Source: UBA4615 sp046046245
GTDB taxonomy: Bacteria; Pseudomonadota; Gammaproteobacteria; Burkholderiales; Burkholderiaceae_E
Length of the DNA: 64,000 nt
Direction of reading: 5' to 3'
NCBI GenBank assembly: GCA_046046245.1
Contig: JBJOKE010000031.1
Coordinates: 1 to 64,000, forward strand
A program made the translations under genes and the position numbers. Shown here piece by piece: positions 41,915 through 51,755 of this stretch. The notes under the pieces are model-generated. The model did no database searches. It was not told the origin of the DNA and saw only the letters and a list, made by a program, of their open reading frames with translations. Within the stretch, counting starts at the first letter, position 1, and each line of letters starts with the position of its first letter.

Positions 41915-42727
41915 TCAGAAGCTGGCGACGCGATGGTTCAGCAGGTCGGTGACCAGCATGCAGCCGGGCGCGTGGGTGATGCAGAAGGCAGGCCTGGCGG
42001 CCATCACCACCGCCTGGGGCGTGACGCCGCAGGCCCAGAATACGGGCAGCTCGTCGTCCTTCACCTCGACCGGATCGCCGAAGTCGGGCGCACCGAGGTC
42101 GGCGATCCCGATCAGGTCCGGGCGGCCGACGTGCACCGGCGCGCCGTGCACGCGGGGGAAACGCGAGGTGACCTGCACCGCGCGGATCGCGTCGGCCGCC
42201 TTCATCGGCCGCATCGAGACCACCAGCGGACCGTGGAAGACGCCGGCCGGCACCGTCGGGATCGAGGTGCGGTACATCGCGACGTTGCGGCCCTGCGCGA
42301 CGTGGCGCAGCGGCACGCCGGCCTCGAGCAGCGCCTGCTCGAACGAGAACGAGCAGCCGATCGCGAAGCCCACCAGGTCGTCGCGCCACAGCGCGGACAC
42401 GTCGGTCGGTTCGTCGACCAGCACGCCGTCCTTCCAGACGCGGTAGCGCGGCACGTCGGTGCGCAGGTCGAGGTCGGCACCGAGTTCGGGCAGCCGCGGA
42501 TCGCCGGGCTCCGAGACCGCCAGCAGCGGGCACGGCTGCGGGTTGCGCTGGCAGAAGCGCAGGAAGTCGTCGGCCTGCGCATGCGGCAGCACGACGAGGT
42601 TCGCCTGCACGTGGCCCGGGGCCATGCCCGCGGTGTGGCCGGCGTGCGCGCCGTCGCGTGCGAGGCGCCGCGCCCGGGGACCGTCGGGGGCGAGGCGGGC
42701 GAGCGGGGTCGGGTCTATGGTCGTCAC
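41915..42727 (-). CDS. DUF1445/UPF0317 putative hydro-lyase
   Basis: 270 residues from GTG 42727, overlapping the cupin stop (GTGA). DUF1445 signatures include GMAPGHVQANLVVLP, FAIGCSFSFEQALLEAGVPLRHV, NVAMYRTSI, FHGPLVVSMRPM, FWACGVTPQAVVM and ITHAPGCMLVTD. The family is named putative hydro-lyase and is related to part of D-glutamate cyclase. It is encoded in the same run as the TRAP transporter, which suggests it acts on the imported acid. No experiment fixes the substrate of this type. Confidence 0.88.
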   Translation of the reverse strand: MTTIDPTPLARLAPDGPRARRLARDGAHAGHTAGMAPGHVQANLVVLPHAQADDFLRFCQRNPQPCPLLAVSEPGDPRLPELGADLDLRTDVPRYRVWKDGVLVDEPTDVSALWRDDLVGFAIGCSFSFEQALLEAGVPLRHVAQGRNVAMYRTSIPTVPAGVFHGPLVVSMRPMKAADAIRAVQVTSRFPRVHGAPVHVGRPDLIGIADLGAPDFGDPVEVKDDELPVFWACGVTPQAVVMAARPAFCITHAPGCMLVTDLLNHRVASF

Positions 42728-43113
42728 CAGTACATGAACTCGAGCAGCGTGCAGCCGGTCCGCGACGCGAACGGGCCGTGCAGGACGTGCGGCGGGCGGC
42801 ACGCGTAGGTGTAGGGGCCGAAGGTCTCGCCGCCCTCGCCGCGGGCGTTGCAGCCGACGACGAACTCGCCGTCGACGACGAAGACCTCCTCGTGGAAGTC
42901 GTGGATCACCGGCTCCGGCAGCAGCGCCCCCGGCGACCAGCGGACCAGCCGCGTCCGCGAGCCGCGGCGCGCGACCGGGTCGAAGTCGTCCGCGAGGACG
43001 AGTTCGCGCAGCGGCGCTCCCGCGGTGGCCAGGGTGCGCCAGGCGCCGCGCGCGTCGGCATCGCGCAGCACGTCGAAGAACTCGCGGTGTCGGGGGGGCG
43101 GGAGGTCGGTCAT
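42724..43113 (-). CDS. cupin-domain protein, ChrR-like
   Basis: 129 residues with one cupin barrel: WSPGALLPEPVIHDFHEEVFVVDGEF holds the His/Glu metal-ligand pattern of motif 1, and YACRPPHVLHGPF the His of motif 2. It could be a small metal-dependent enzyme or a sensor. It is the first gene of the leftward TRAP run, overlaps the hydro-lyase start, and is downstream of the LysR gene. Confidence 0.8.
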   Translation of the reverse strand: MTDLPPPRHREFFDVLRDADARGAWRTLATAGAPLRELVLADDFDPVARRGSRTRLVRWSPGALLPEPVIHDFHEEVFVVDGEFVVGCNARGEGGETFGPYTYACRPPHVLHGPFASRTGCTLLEFMYW

Positions 43114-43240
43114 GGACGCTGGAGTGTCGGCAGCCGGCGCGTGTCGGTCAAACGGGGATTTCCTCGGTCGGCCGATCAGGTTTTCTTGTGTCACGCCCGC
43201 GGGGCAGCGGGCGCCCCGGCGCGGCACGCATCGCGCCGCG

Positions 43241-44158
43241 TCAGGGCGCGAGCACGTCGTGCCGGCTGCTGGCGACGAAGGTGTCGCAGGCCGCCCGGGC
43301 CATCTCGATCAGCGCGCGTGCGAGCGGCGACGGCGGCTCCAGCCGCGCGCTCGCGATCAGCGGCAGCGGCGCGGGCATCGGATCGACGTCGAGCAGCAGC
43401 AGCCGCCCGTGCTGCAGATCGGGCTGGATGACCGCGGTGGGCAGCAGGGCCGTGCCGAAGCCCGAGCGCGCGAGATCGACCATCGCGCCCAGCGACGAGA
43501 AGTAGCTGACCCGCAGGTTCTCGAGCCCGGCCGCGCGTTCGGCGATGTTGCGGTAGACCGCCGACTCGCGGTGGAACGAGATGATCGGGTGCTCGGCCAC
43601 GTCGGCGAAGGACAGCGCGGGCTTCGCGGGGAAGCGGCTCGCGAGGCTCGGCGCGGCGACCCAGCGCATCGCGAAGGTCGCGAGCCGTCGGTTCTCGACG
43701 TAGCCCGGCGTGATCTCCTCGGAGAGGATCGCGCAGTCGATCGAGCCGCGCAGCAGGTCGTCCCGCAGGCGCGGCGTGATGTCGGAGATGAGTTCGACGG
43801 TGGCGTTCGGGTAGCGCTCGGCGAAGCGCGACAGCAGGTCGGGCAGCCAGGAATGCACGACCGTCTCGATGACACCGATCCGCAGCACGCCGGTGAACGC
43901 GTCGGTCTGGCCCATCGCGGCGACCATCCGCGTCTGCAGTGCCACCATCCGCTCGGCCCAGGGCATCAGCGCCGCGCCCTGGTAGGTCAGCATCACGCCG
44001 CGGTGCTCGCGGTCGAACAGCCGCGTGCCGAACTGCTGCTCGAGCGTGGCGATGCGGCTCGAGATGCCGGCTTGCGTGGTGTGGAGCCGCTCGGCCGCGG
44101 CCTTGAAGCTGCCGAGGCGGGCCACCCAGACGAAGGCCTCGAGGAAGCGGACGTTCAT
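43241..44158 (-). CDS. LysR-family transcriptional regulator
   Basis: 305 residues. The N-terminal HTH is FVWVARLGSFKAAAERLHTTQAGISSRIATLEQQFG, followed by the co-inducer domain (GVLRIGVIETVVHSWLPDLL; VELISDITPRLRDDLL). It is encoded just upstream of, and in the same direction as, the cupin/hydro-lyase/TRAP genes, so it probably controls that cluster in response to the substrate. Confidence 0.9.
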   Translation of the reverse strand: MNVRFLEAFVWVARLGSFKAAAERLHTTQAGISSRIATLEQQFGTRLFDREHRGVMLTYQGAALMPWAERMVALQTRMVAAMGQTDAFTGVLRIGVIETVVHSWLPDLLSRFAERYPNATVELISDITPRLRDDLLRGSIDCAILSEEITPGYVENRRLATFAMRWVAAPSLASRFPAKPALSFADVAEHPIISFHRESAVYRNIAERAAGLENLRVSYFSSLGAMVDLARSGFGTALLPTAVIQPDLQHGRLLLLDVDPMPAPLPLIASARLEPPSPLARALIEMARAACDTFVASSRHDVLAP

Positions 44159-44239
44159 GCCGCCAGTGTAGCCGGCGGCCGGGCCGGCCCCGCCCGTGCG
44201 GCCCGGACCGGCGGCGCGCGGCCGCCGGTCGCCGCAGCC

Positions 44240-45820
44240 TCAGGCGAGTGCCGCGCCCGTGCCCACGCCACGGAACCGCGAGACCGCCTCGACCAGTTCG
44301 CGGGCCTGGGAGCGCAGGCTGTCCGCGGCCGCGGCGCTCTCCTCGACCAGCGCCGCGTTCTGCTGCGTGGTCTGGTCCATCTGCCGCACCGCCTCGTCGA
44401 TCTGCGCGACGCCGTTGCTCTGTTCGGTGCTCGCCGTGCTGATCTCGCCGACGATGTCCGACACGCGCGAGATCGACGCGACGATCTCGCGCATCGTCGC
44501 GCCCGCCTGGTCGACCAGGCGGGTCCCGGCGTCGACGCGGCCCACGCTCTCGGTGATCAGCGCCTTGATCTCGCGCGCGGCATCGGCGCTGCGCTGCGCG
44601 AGCGTGCGGACCTCGGTCGCGACGACCGCGAAGCCGCGGCCCTGCTCGCCCGCCCGCGCCGCCTCGACCGCCGCGTTCAGCGCGAGGATGTTCGTCTGGA
44701 ACGCGATCCCGTCGATCACGCCGATGATGTCGGCGATCCGGCGCGAGCTCTCGTCGATGCCCTTCATCGTCGTGACCACCTCGTCGACGACGCCGCCGCC
44801 GCGGACCGCGACGTCCGAGGCACTGCGGGCGAGTCCATCGGCCTGCCGCGCGTGCTCGGCGTTCTGGCGGACCGTCTGGCTGAGCTCTTCCATCGACGCC
44901 GCGGTCTGCTGCAGCGCGCTCGCCTGCTCCTCGGTCCGATGGCTCAGGTCCTGGTTGCCCTGCGCGATCTGGCCGCTGGCCGACGCGATGCTCTCGCTGC
45001 CGCTGCGCACCTGCCCGACGATCTGCACCAGGCTCTCGCGCATCGCCTCCATCGAGGCGAGCACGCTGCCTGCCGGCGCGGCGCGGCCCGCATCGACGCG
45101 ACCGAGGTCACCCGCGGCGATCCGGTCGGCGACGCGGGCGAGCTCCGACGGCTCCGTCCCGAGCCGGCCGATCACCATCCGCAGGATCGTCCAGGCGGCG
45201 ACCAGGCCGAGCAGCAGCCCCACCGCGCCCACCGCGATCGAGACCGTCCTCATCCAGGCTCCCATCGCGATGCTCGAGTCGAACTCCTCGCGGGCCACGC
45301 GGACCTGCAGCGCGACCAGCGACTCGAGGCCGTCGGTCAGCGCCGGGTTCAGCTTGCTCACCGGGCCCGACAGCTTGCGGCGGGCCTCGTCGTACTTCCG
45401 CGCGGTCAGCGCCTCGACGGTCGGCGCGAGGCCGTCCTCCCGGAAGCGCTTCAGCGCCGCGACGGTGGCTTCGACGAGCTTGGCTTCCTCGGGCGTCATC
45501 ATCGTCGCCGCATAGGCCGCCCACTGGGCGTCGACCTTCTTCTGGTAGCCGGCGAACTGCTCGAGCCGCTTCGCGGTGTTGGCGTCGTCGGCGCGGTCGA
45601 CCGCGTCCATCAGGACGAGACGCGAGCGCGTGGACAGGTACTGGATGTCGCCCAGTTGCGCGAGCGGTACCGTCCGGTCGTTGTAGAGCGTGGTGAAGCT
45701 CGCGATGTTGCGGTGCTGCCCGTACAGGCCGGCGGCCGCGACGACGAGCAGCGCGACGATCGTGGCGCCGAAGCCCGCGAGCAGCGCGGCGCGAAGGGTC
45801 AGGGGATTGCGGGGGGTCAT
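44240..45820 (-). CDS. methyl-accepting chemotaxis protein
   Basis: 526 residues. Membrane segments at about 8-30 and 188-210 flank a periplasmic four-helix-bundle sensor. HAMP follows, then the signalling domain with the hairpin tip IIGVIDGIAFQTNILALNAAVEAARAGEQGRGFAVVA. Methylation-site regions (EEQASALQQTAASMEEL) are present. It has no C-terminal CheR-tethering peptide. It may sense a nutrient, perhaps the TRAP substrate given its position, but it stands as a separate transcript. Confidence 0.93.
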   Translation of the reverse strand: MTPRNPLTLRAALLAGFGATIVALLVVAAAGLYGQHRNIASFTTLYNDRTVPLAQLGDIQYLSTRSRLVLMDAVDRADDANTAKRLEQFAGYQKKVDAQWAAYAATMMTPEEAKLVEATVAALKRFREDGLAPTVEALTARKYDEARRKLSGPVSKLNPALTDGLESLVALQVRVAREEFDSSIAMGAWMRTVSIAVGAVGLLLGLVAAWTILRMVIGRLGTEPSELARVADRIAAGDLGRVDAGRAAPAGSVLASMEAMRESLVQIVGQVRSGSESIASASGQIAQGNQDLSHRTEEQASALQQTAASMEELSQTVRQNAEHARQADGLARSASDVAVRGGGVVDEVVTTMKGIDESSRRIADIIGVIDGIAFQTNILALNAAVEAARAGEQGRGFAVVATEVRTLAQRSADAAREIKALITESVGRVDAGTRLVDQAGATMREIVASISRVSDIVGEISTASTEQSNGVAQIDEAVRQMDQTTQQNAALVEESAAAADSLRSQARELVEAVSRFRGVGTGAALA

Positions 45821-46111
45821 CTGTGGTTCTCCCTTACGTGATACCCGCAATGCTCGACGCCCCGTCATGGTGCAATCCGACGAACAGGCCGGCCTGCACC
45901 CGCCTGTTCTGCATCGACCGCTGTGTCGCGCACGATTCGAGGAATTCGGATCGGCGCCCCGCGGCGCGCGGCGGTGCACGGGCCGCTGGTCGCTGACGAC
46001 CGGACGGTACGCGGATTCGAGCGAAACGGGCCCCCCGGAAACGACGAGCCCCCGCTCCTGCGCGCAGCAGCGGGGGCCCGGATGCGGTCGGGCGGCTCGC
46101 GCCGCCGGCGA
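45821..46111. other. 291-base intergenic region between the chemoreceptor gene and icd
   Basis: No gene is seen. It contains the upstream region of the leftward chemoreceptor gene and, near its right end, the icd terminator at 46048-46077. Confidence 0.6.
46048..46077 (-). terminator. terminator hairpin after icd
   Basis: GCCCCCGCT / AGCGGGGGC, 9 bp with a 12-base loop, followed on the minus strand by TCGTCGTTTCC. Confidence 0.55.
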
Positions 46112-47365
<1,254 letters not shown>

Positions 47366-47413
47366 GCTTTCTCCCCTGATGTCGGACTGCGCGGTATGTC
47401 GTCAGCGGGCCGC

Positions 47414-47419
47414 ATTATA
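47414..47419 (-). promoter_or_regulatory. candidate -10 element of icd
   Basis: ATTATA on the plus strand (TATAAT on the minus strand) is 49 bases upstream of the icd start. Confidence 0.4.
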
Positions 47420-47574
47420 AGCGCGATCGTGGGGCATTCCGGGCCGCGCACCGCGCCAGGGCGGCCTCGCGGGGCCGCGGTTTCGGGCTATCGTTCGCGC
47501 TGCGCGCCGCGCCGCGGCGCACCGTCCGGCCGAGGTCCGTGCCGGGCCCCCGACCGCCTTGCACGCCAGCCCCG

Positions 47575-48105
47575 ATGACCGACGCCAGCCGCCCCGCCCT
47601 GCCCGCCCGTCCCGTGCGCCGCACCGCCCTCGCGTCGCGCCTCGCGACGCTGCTCGCCGCGCTCGCCGTCGCCGCGCCGCTCGCGGCCCAGCCCGCGGCC
47701 GAGCGCGTGGAGCCGCAACCGGTGCTGCCGCGCGTCGAGATCCAGGCCGGTCTGCACGTGATCCGCGCAGAGGTCGCCGACAGCGGCGAGCGCCGCATGA
47801 AGGGGCTGATGATGCGCGAGAAGCTCGGCCCGAACGAAGGGATGCTGTTCGTCTTCGAGTACAAGGCCGGACACTGCTTCTGGATGAGGAACACCCTGCT
47901 GCCGCTGTCGATCGCCTTCGTCGACGACGACGGCACGATCGCCAACATCGAGGACATGAAGCCGCGGACCGAGGACAGCCACTGTCCGGTGCGCCCGATC
48001 CGCTATGCGCTCGAGATGGAGCAGGGCTGGTTCGCCCGGCGCGGCCTGAAGGCGGGTTCGAAGCTCGCGCAGCCGCGCTACTTCGCGGCCGGCACGCGGA
48101 ACTGA
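47575..48105 (+). CDS. DUF192 family exported protein
   Basis: 176 residues with a signal peptide (about 1-38, ending APLAAQ). The DUF192 domain has ERRMKGLMMREKLGPNEGMLFVFE, HCFWMRNTLLPLSIAFVDDDG and RYALEMEQGWFARRGLKAGS. Its function is unknown; it is located in the periplasm. The start ATG 47575 is divergent from icd, the common betaproteobacterial arrangement, and the gene is convergent with sodB. Confidence 0.87.
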   Translation: MTDASRPALPARPVRRTALASRLATLLAALAVAAPLAAQPAAERVEPQPVLPRVEIQAGLHVIRAEVADSGERRMKGLMMREKLGPNEGMLFVFEYKAGHCFWMRNTLLPLSIAFVDDDGTIANIEDMKPRTEDSHCPVRPIRYALEMEQGWFARRGLKAGSKLAQPRYFAAGTRN

Positions 48106-48132
48106 GCCGGCGCGCGGCGTCCCGAAACGACA

Positions 48133-48167
48133 CGCCCCGCGATCGCCGGATGGCGAGGCGCGGGGCG
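48133..48167. terminator. bidirectional terminator between DUF192 and sodB
   Basis: CGCCCCGCG / CGCGGGGCG outer stem, with an inner TCGCC / GGCGA stem and a GGAT loop, between convergent genes. Confidence 0.6.
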
Positions 48168-48211
48168 CTCGGGCGTCGGGCCGGCCGCGGGCCGGCGCGC
48201 GACGCGCGGAC

Positions 48212-48790
48212 TCAGGCGAAGTTCTTCGCCGCGAACTCCCAGTTGACCAGGCTCCACCAGCCGGCCAGGTAGTCCGGGCGGCGATTGCGGTGGTCGATGT
48301 AGTAGGCGTGCTCCCACAGGTCGCAGGTGAGCAGCGGCTTGTCGGTGCCGGTGATCGGGGTGGCGGCATTGCTGGTGTTGACGATGTCCAGCGAGCCGTC
48401 GGCCTTCTTGACCAGCCAGGTCCAGCTCGAGCCGAAGTTGCCGATCGCCGACTTCGTGAACGCCTCCTTGAACGCGGCGAACGAGCCCCACTTCTTCGCG
48501 ATCGCGTCGGCCAGCGCGCCCGTGGGCTCGCCGCCGCCGGCAGGCTTCATCGAGTTCCAGTAGAACGTGTGGTTCCAGACCTGGGCCGAGTTGTTGAAGA
48601 TGCCGCCGGAGGACTTCTTCACGATGTCCTCGAGCGAGGCGTTCTCGAACTCGGTGCCCTTGATGAGGTTGTTGAGGTTCACCACGTAGGTGTTGTGGTG
48701 CTTGCCGTGGTGGAACTCCAGGGTCTCCTTCGAGATGTGCGGCTGGAGCGCGTCGAGCGCGTAGGGCAGCGGCGGGAGGGTGTGTTCCAT
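48212..48790 (-). CDS. sodB: superoxide dismutase, Fe type
   Basis: 192 residues. Metal ligands are in HHGKHHNTYV (His26 region), WNHTFYW, and DLWEHAYYIDH. FNNSAQVWNHTFYWNSMKP and GSSWTWLV fit the iron enzyme. It dismutates superoxide in the cytoplasm. The start MEHTLPPLPYALDALQPHI is standard for this family. xseA lies upstream in the same direction. Confidence 0.96.
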   Translation of the reverse strand: MEHTLPPLPYALDALQPHISKETLEFHHGKHHNTYVVNLNNLIKGTEFENASLEDIVKKSSGGIFNNSAQVWNHTFYWNSMKPAGGGEPTGALADAIAKKWGSFAAFKEAFTKSAIGNFGSSWTWLVKKADGSLDIVNTSNAATPITGTDKPLLTCDLWEHAYYIDHRNRRPDYLAGWWSLVNWEFAAKNFA

Positions 48791-48900
48791 GTTCGTGTGT
48801 CCTCGGTCGGGGTGATGTGCGGTGACGCCGCGGCGCACCGGCGCAGGGCCGCGCGACAGCCTCGTGAACCCGCGATTCTAGGCCAGCGCCGCGATCGCGC

Positions 48901-50274
48901 TCAATCCTTCCGCGCGTCGGATGGGGACTTGCCCGCGCCGTGCGTGCCGCTCACGCGCGCATCGAAGCCGCCGTCGGCGAGCGCGACCGAGACCGCGTCG
49001 CCCGCCGCGAGGGCGGCGCCGCGGCGCACGATCGCGCCGTCGGGCCCGGTCACGATCGCATAGCCGCGCGCCAGGACCGCGCTCGGGCTCACCAGCTCGA
49101 GCGCCGCGCCGGCGTGCTCGAGGCGGCTCGCCGCGGCCTCGAGCCGTGCGCGCAGGCCGGTCGCGATCGCGCGCGACGCCGCGTCGAGGCGGGCCGCGCG
49201 CAGCGCGACGTCCGGCGTGCGCAGCGCGGCCGAGGCCGCGGCGACGCGCGACGCCCGCTCGGCCGCGGCGCGCGCGCCGGCGGCGGCGAGACGGCGCGCG
49301 AGCCGCTCGAGCCGGGCCGCGTGCTGCGCGTGCTGCAGCGACGGCGGCTTCAGCAGGCGCGTGGCCAGGTCGAGCCGCTGCTCGGCCTGCTCGAGCCGCC
49401 GCCGCCACGCGAGCACCAGCCGGCGCCGGTCGCGCTCCAGCACGACCCGCAGCTCGCCCCGGTCAGGTACCGCGCGGGTCGCCGCGCCGGTGGGCGTCGG
49501 CGCGCGCAGGTCGGCGACGAAGTCGGCGATGGTGAAGTCGGTCTCGTGACCCACGCCGCTGATCACCGGGATCGGGCTGGCTGCGATCGCGCGCGCCAGG
49601 CGCTCGTCGTTGAACGCCCAGAGGTCCTCGATCGAGCCGCCGCCGCGGACCAGCAGCAGCACGTCGCACTCGCCCCGCGCGCCGGCCGCGGTGACCGCGC
49701 GGACCAGCTCGGCCGGCGCCTGCGCCCCCTGCACCGACGCCGGGTACAGCACCACCGGCACCTGGGGCGCCCGGCGTGCGAGCGTGGTCAGCACGTCGCG
49801 CAGCGCGGCCGCCTGCGGCGAGGTGACGACGCCGATGCAGCGCGGCGCCGGCGGGATCGGGCGCTTGCGGCCCTCGTCGAACAGGCCCTCGGCCTCGAGC
49901 CGCGCCTTCAGCCGCAGGAACTGCTGGAAGAGGTCGCCGGCGCCCGCCTCGCGCATCTGCTCGACATTGAGCTGGAAGTCGCCGCGCGCCTCGTAGAGAG
50001 CGACCTGCGCGCGCACCTCCACCCGGTCGCCGTTGGCCGGCGGGAACGGCACGTGCTGGTTGCGACCGCGGAACATCACCGCCCGCACCGAGGCCTGCGC
50101 GTCCTTGAGGCTGAAGTACCAGTGCCCGCTGGCGGCCCGGGTCAGGTTCGAGATCTCGCCGGCCACCCAGACCAGCGGGAAGCTGCGCTCCAGGAGCCCA
50201 GCAACGGCGCGGTTCAGCTGGCCAACCGTGACGATTTCCCGCGTGGTTGCGCGGTCCGGCGACTCGAAGCCCAT
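48901..50274 (-). CDS. xseA: exodeoxyribonuclease VII large subunit
   Basis: 457 residues: N-terminal OB domain (VTVGQLNRAVAGLLERSFPLVWVAGEISN), catalytic core (GVVTSPQAAALRDVLTTLARRAP; LLVRGGGSIEDLWAFNDERLARAIA; PVISGVGHETDFTIADFVADLRAPTP), then a long coiled-coil region and a C-terminal segment. It degrades single-stranded DNA with XseB, which is not in the window. ATG 50274 is preferred to an in-frame ATG at 50307 because the OB domain then starts at a normal distance. Confidence 0.94.
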   Translation of the reverse strand: MGFESPDRATTREIVTVGQLNRAVAGLLERSFPLVWVAGEISNLTRAASGHWYFSLKDAQASVRAVMFRGRNQHVPFPPANGDRVEVRAQVALYEARGDFQLNVEQMREAGAGDLFQQFLRLKARLEAEGLFDEGRKRPIPPAPRCIGVVTSPQAAALRDVLTTLARRAPQVPVVLYPASVQGAQAPAELVRAVTAAGARGECDVLLLVRGGGSIEDLWAFNDERLARAIAASPIPVISGVGHETDFTIADFVADLRAPTPTGAATRAVPDRGELRVVLERDRRRLVLAWRRRLEQAEQRLDLATRLLKPPSLQHAQHAARLERLARRLAAAGARAAAERASRVAAASAALRTPDVALRAARLDAASRAIATGLRARLEAAASRLEHAGAALELVSPSAVLARGYAIVTGPDGAIVRRGAALAAGDAVSVALADGGFDARVSGTHGAGKSPSDARKD

Positions 50275-50661
50275 GTTCAAGCGGGTCTCCGGGCAGAACC
50301 TATCCACACGCGACGCATTATCGTCATCTCGGGTCCTAATGCCCCGCGACGCACGGCGCCACGTCGCAAGTACTTGATTTCATTGATGTTAGACGCTGCG
50401 CGTTTTTTCGGCAGACCGTGCCGACCCTGAATTGGCGCGGCTTCGGGCGCCTCCGCCCCGGTTGATGCACAGACTTGTCCACAGGGTCTGGGGATAGATT
50501 CGGTAATCGGTGCCAACGATTCACGTTTGGCGAACCGAGAGGTCGGCCCGGGGACCTCGGGTCGCCCCCCGACTTGCCCGGGCCGGCACAAAGCGCCGAC
50601 AATCCCGGGTCGCGCCGCCCCGTCAGGCCGCCCTCGCCCGCCCCTTCCCGGAGACTCGCTC
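50275..50661. other. 387-base divergent region between xseA and exbB
   Basis: No gene is seen. The middle part (about 50370-50410) is less GC-rich and is the likely promoter zone. Two sequences one base off the DnaA box occur in the same orientation, CTATCCACA at 50300-50308 and TTGTCCACA at 50475-50483; this is weak evidence of any DnaA binding. The exbB side ends with GGAG at 50650 as ribosome binding site. Confidence 0.5.
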
Positions 50662-51327
50662 TTGTTCTCGCTCATCCAGGCCGCCGGCTGGCCCGTCTGG
50701 TTCCTGATCCTCGCGTCGTGCATCGCGGTCGCGCTGATCATCGAACGCGCGATTTCGCTGCAGCGCCGCAAGGTGCTGCCCGCCCACCTGCTGGACGAGG
50801 TGCTGACGCTCCACCGGAACCGCCAGACGACGCCGGAGATGGTACAGAAACTCGAGGCGGGCTCGCCCCTCGGGCGGGTGCTGGCCACCGGGCTGCGGCA
50901 CGCAGCCGAGGGCCGCGAGATCATGAAGGAGGCGATGGAGGAGACCGGGCGGGCGGTCGCGCACGACCTCGAGCGCTACCTCGGCCCGCTCGGCACGATC
51001 GCCACCGTGACGCCGCTGATGGGCCTGTTCGGCACCGTCGTCGGCATGATCGAGATCTTCGGCGCGCAGGCGCCGTCCGGCACGAACCCGCAGGCGCTCG
51101 CGCACGGCATCTCGGTCGCGCTCTACAACACGGCGCTCGGCCTGGTGGTGGCGATCCCGGCGCTGATCGCGTATCGCTCGTACCGCTCGCGCGTCGACGG
51201 CTTCGTGGTCGAGCTCGAGCAGCAGTCCCTCCGCCTGGTCGACACGCTCGACCCGCGACGCGGCATCGCGCCGCCGCGGCCGGCCGCGTCCTCGTCCGGC
51301 CAGCCCGCGCCCGCCGCCGCCCGATGA
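50662..51327 (+). CDS. exbB: ExbB/TolQ-type proton channel protein
   Basis: 221 residues from TTG 50662, an unusual start supported by GGAG 11 bases upstream and by LFSLIQAAGWPVWFLIL matching the family N-terminus. It has three membrane segments, with GTIATVTPLMGLFGTVVGMIEIF and ISVALYNTALGLVVAIPALIAYR. With ExbD it uses the proton gradient to drive TonB- or Tol-like work. It is first in an operon leading to lpxK and kdsB. Confidence 0.9.
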   Translation: MFSLIQAAGWPVWFLILASCIAVALIIERAISLQRRKVLPAHLLDEVLTLHRNRQTTPEMVQKLEAGSPLGRVLATGLRHAAEGREIMKEAMEETGRAVAHDLERYLGPLGTIATVTPLMGLFGTVVGMIEIFGAQAPSGTNPQALAHGISVALYNTALGLVVAIPALIAYRSYRSRVDGFVVELEQQSLRLVDTLDPRRGIAPPRPAASSSGQPAPAAAR

Positions 51328-51755
51328 ACTTCCGGCGTGGCCACCGGCGCGAGGAGCCGGAGATCAACTTCATCCCGCTGATCGACCTGCTGCTGGTCAT
51401 CCTGATCTTCCTGATGGTCACCACGACCTACTCGAAGTTCAGCGAGCTGCAGGTCAACCTGCCGTCGGCCGCGGTCGATCCGAAGGTCGAGCGGCCGGTG
51501 GAGATCGCGATCGGCGTCGGGGCCGACGGCCGCTACACGATCGACGGCGCGGCCGCCGAATGGCGCGACGCCGGCGGCTTCGCGCAGCAGCTCGCGCGCA
51601 CCGCGGCCGGCCGCGGCGAACCGACGGTGGTCGTCTACGCCGATGCCGGCGCGAGCCACCAGGCGGTGGTCAACGTGCTCGAGGCCGCCCGGCTCGCCGG
51701 CCTGGGCAAGGTCAGCTTCGCGACGCAGACCGCCGGCGGTTCGCGCAGGCCCTGA
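51324..51755 (+). CDS. exbD: ExbD/TolR-type protein
   Basis: 143 residues: one N-terminal membrane helix with the critical Asp (INFIPLIDLLLVILIFLMV) and a periplasmic domain (VVVYADAGASHQAVVNVLEAARLAG). It pairs with ExbB; its ATG overlaps the exbB stop and the lpxK ATG overlaps its stop. Confidence 0.92.
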   Translation: MNFRRGHRREEPEINFIPLIDLLLVILIFLMVTTTYSKFSELQVNLPSAAVDPKVERPVEIAIGVGADGRYTIDGAAAEWRDAGGFAQQLARTAAGRGEPTVVVYADAGASHQAVVNVLEAARLAGLGKVSFATQTAGGSRRP

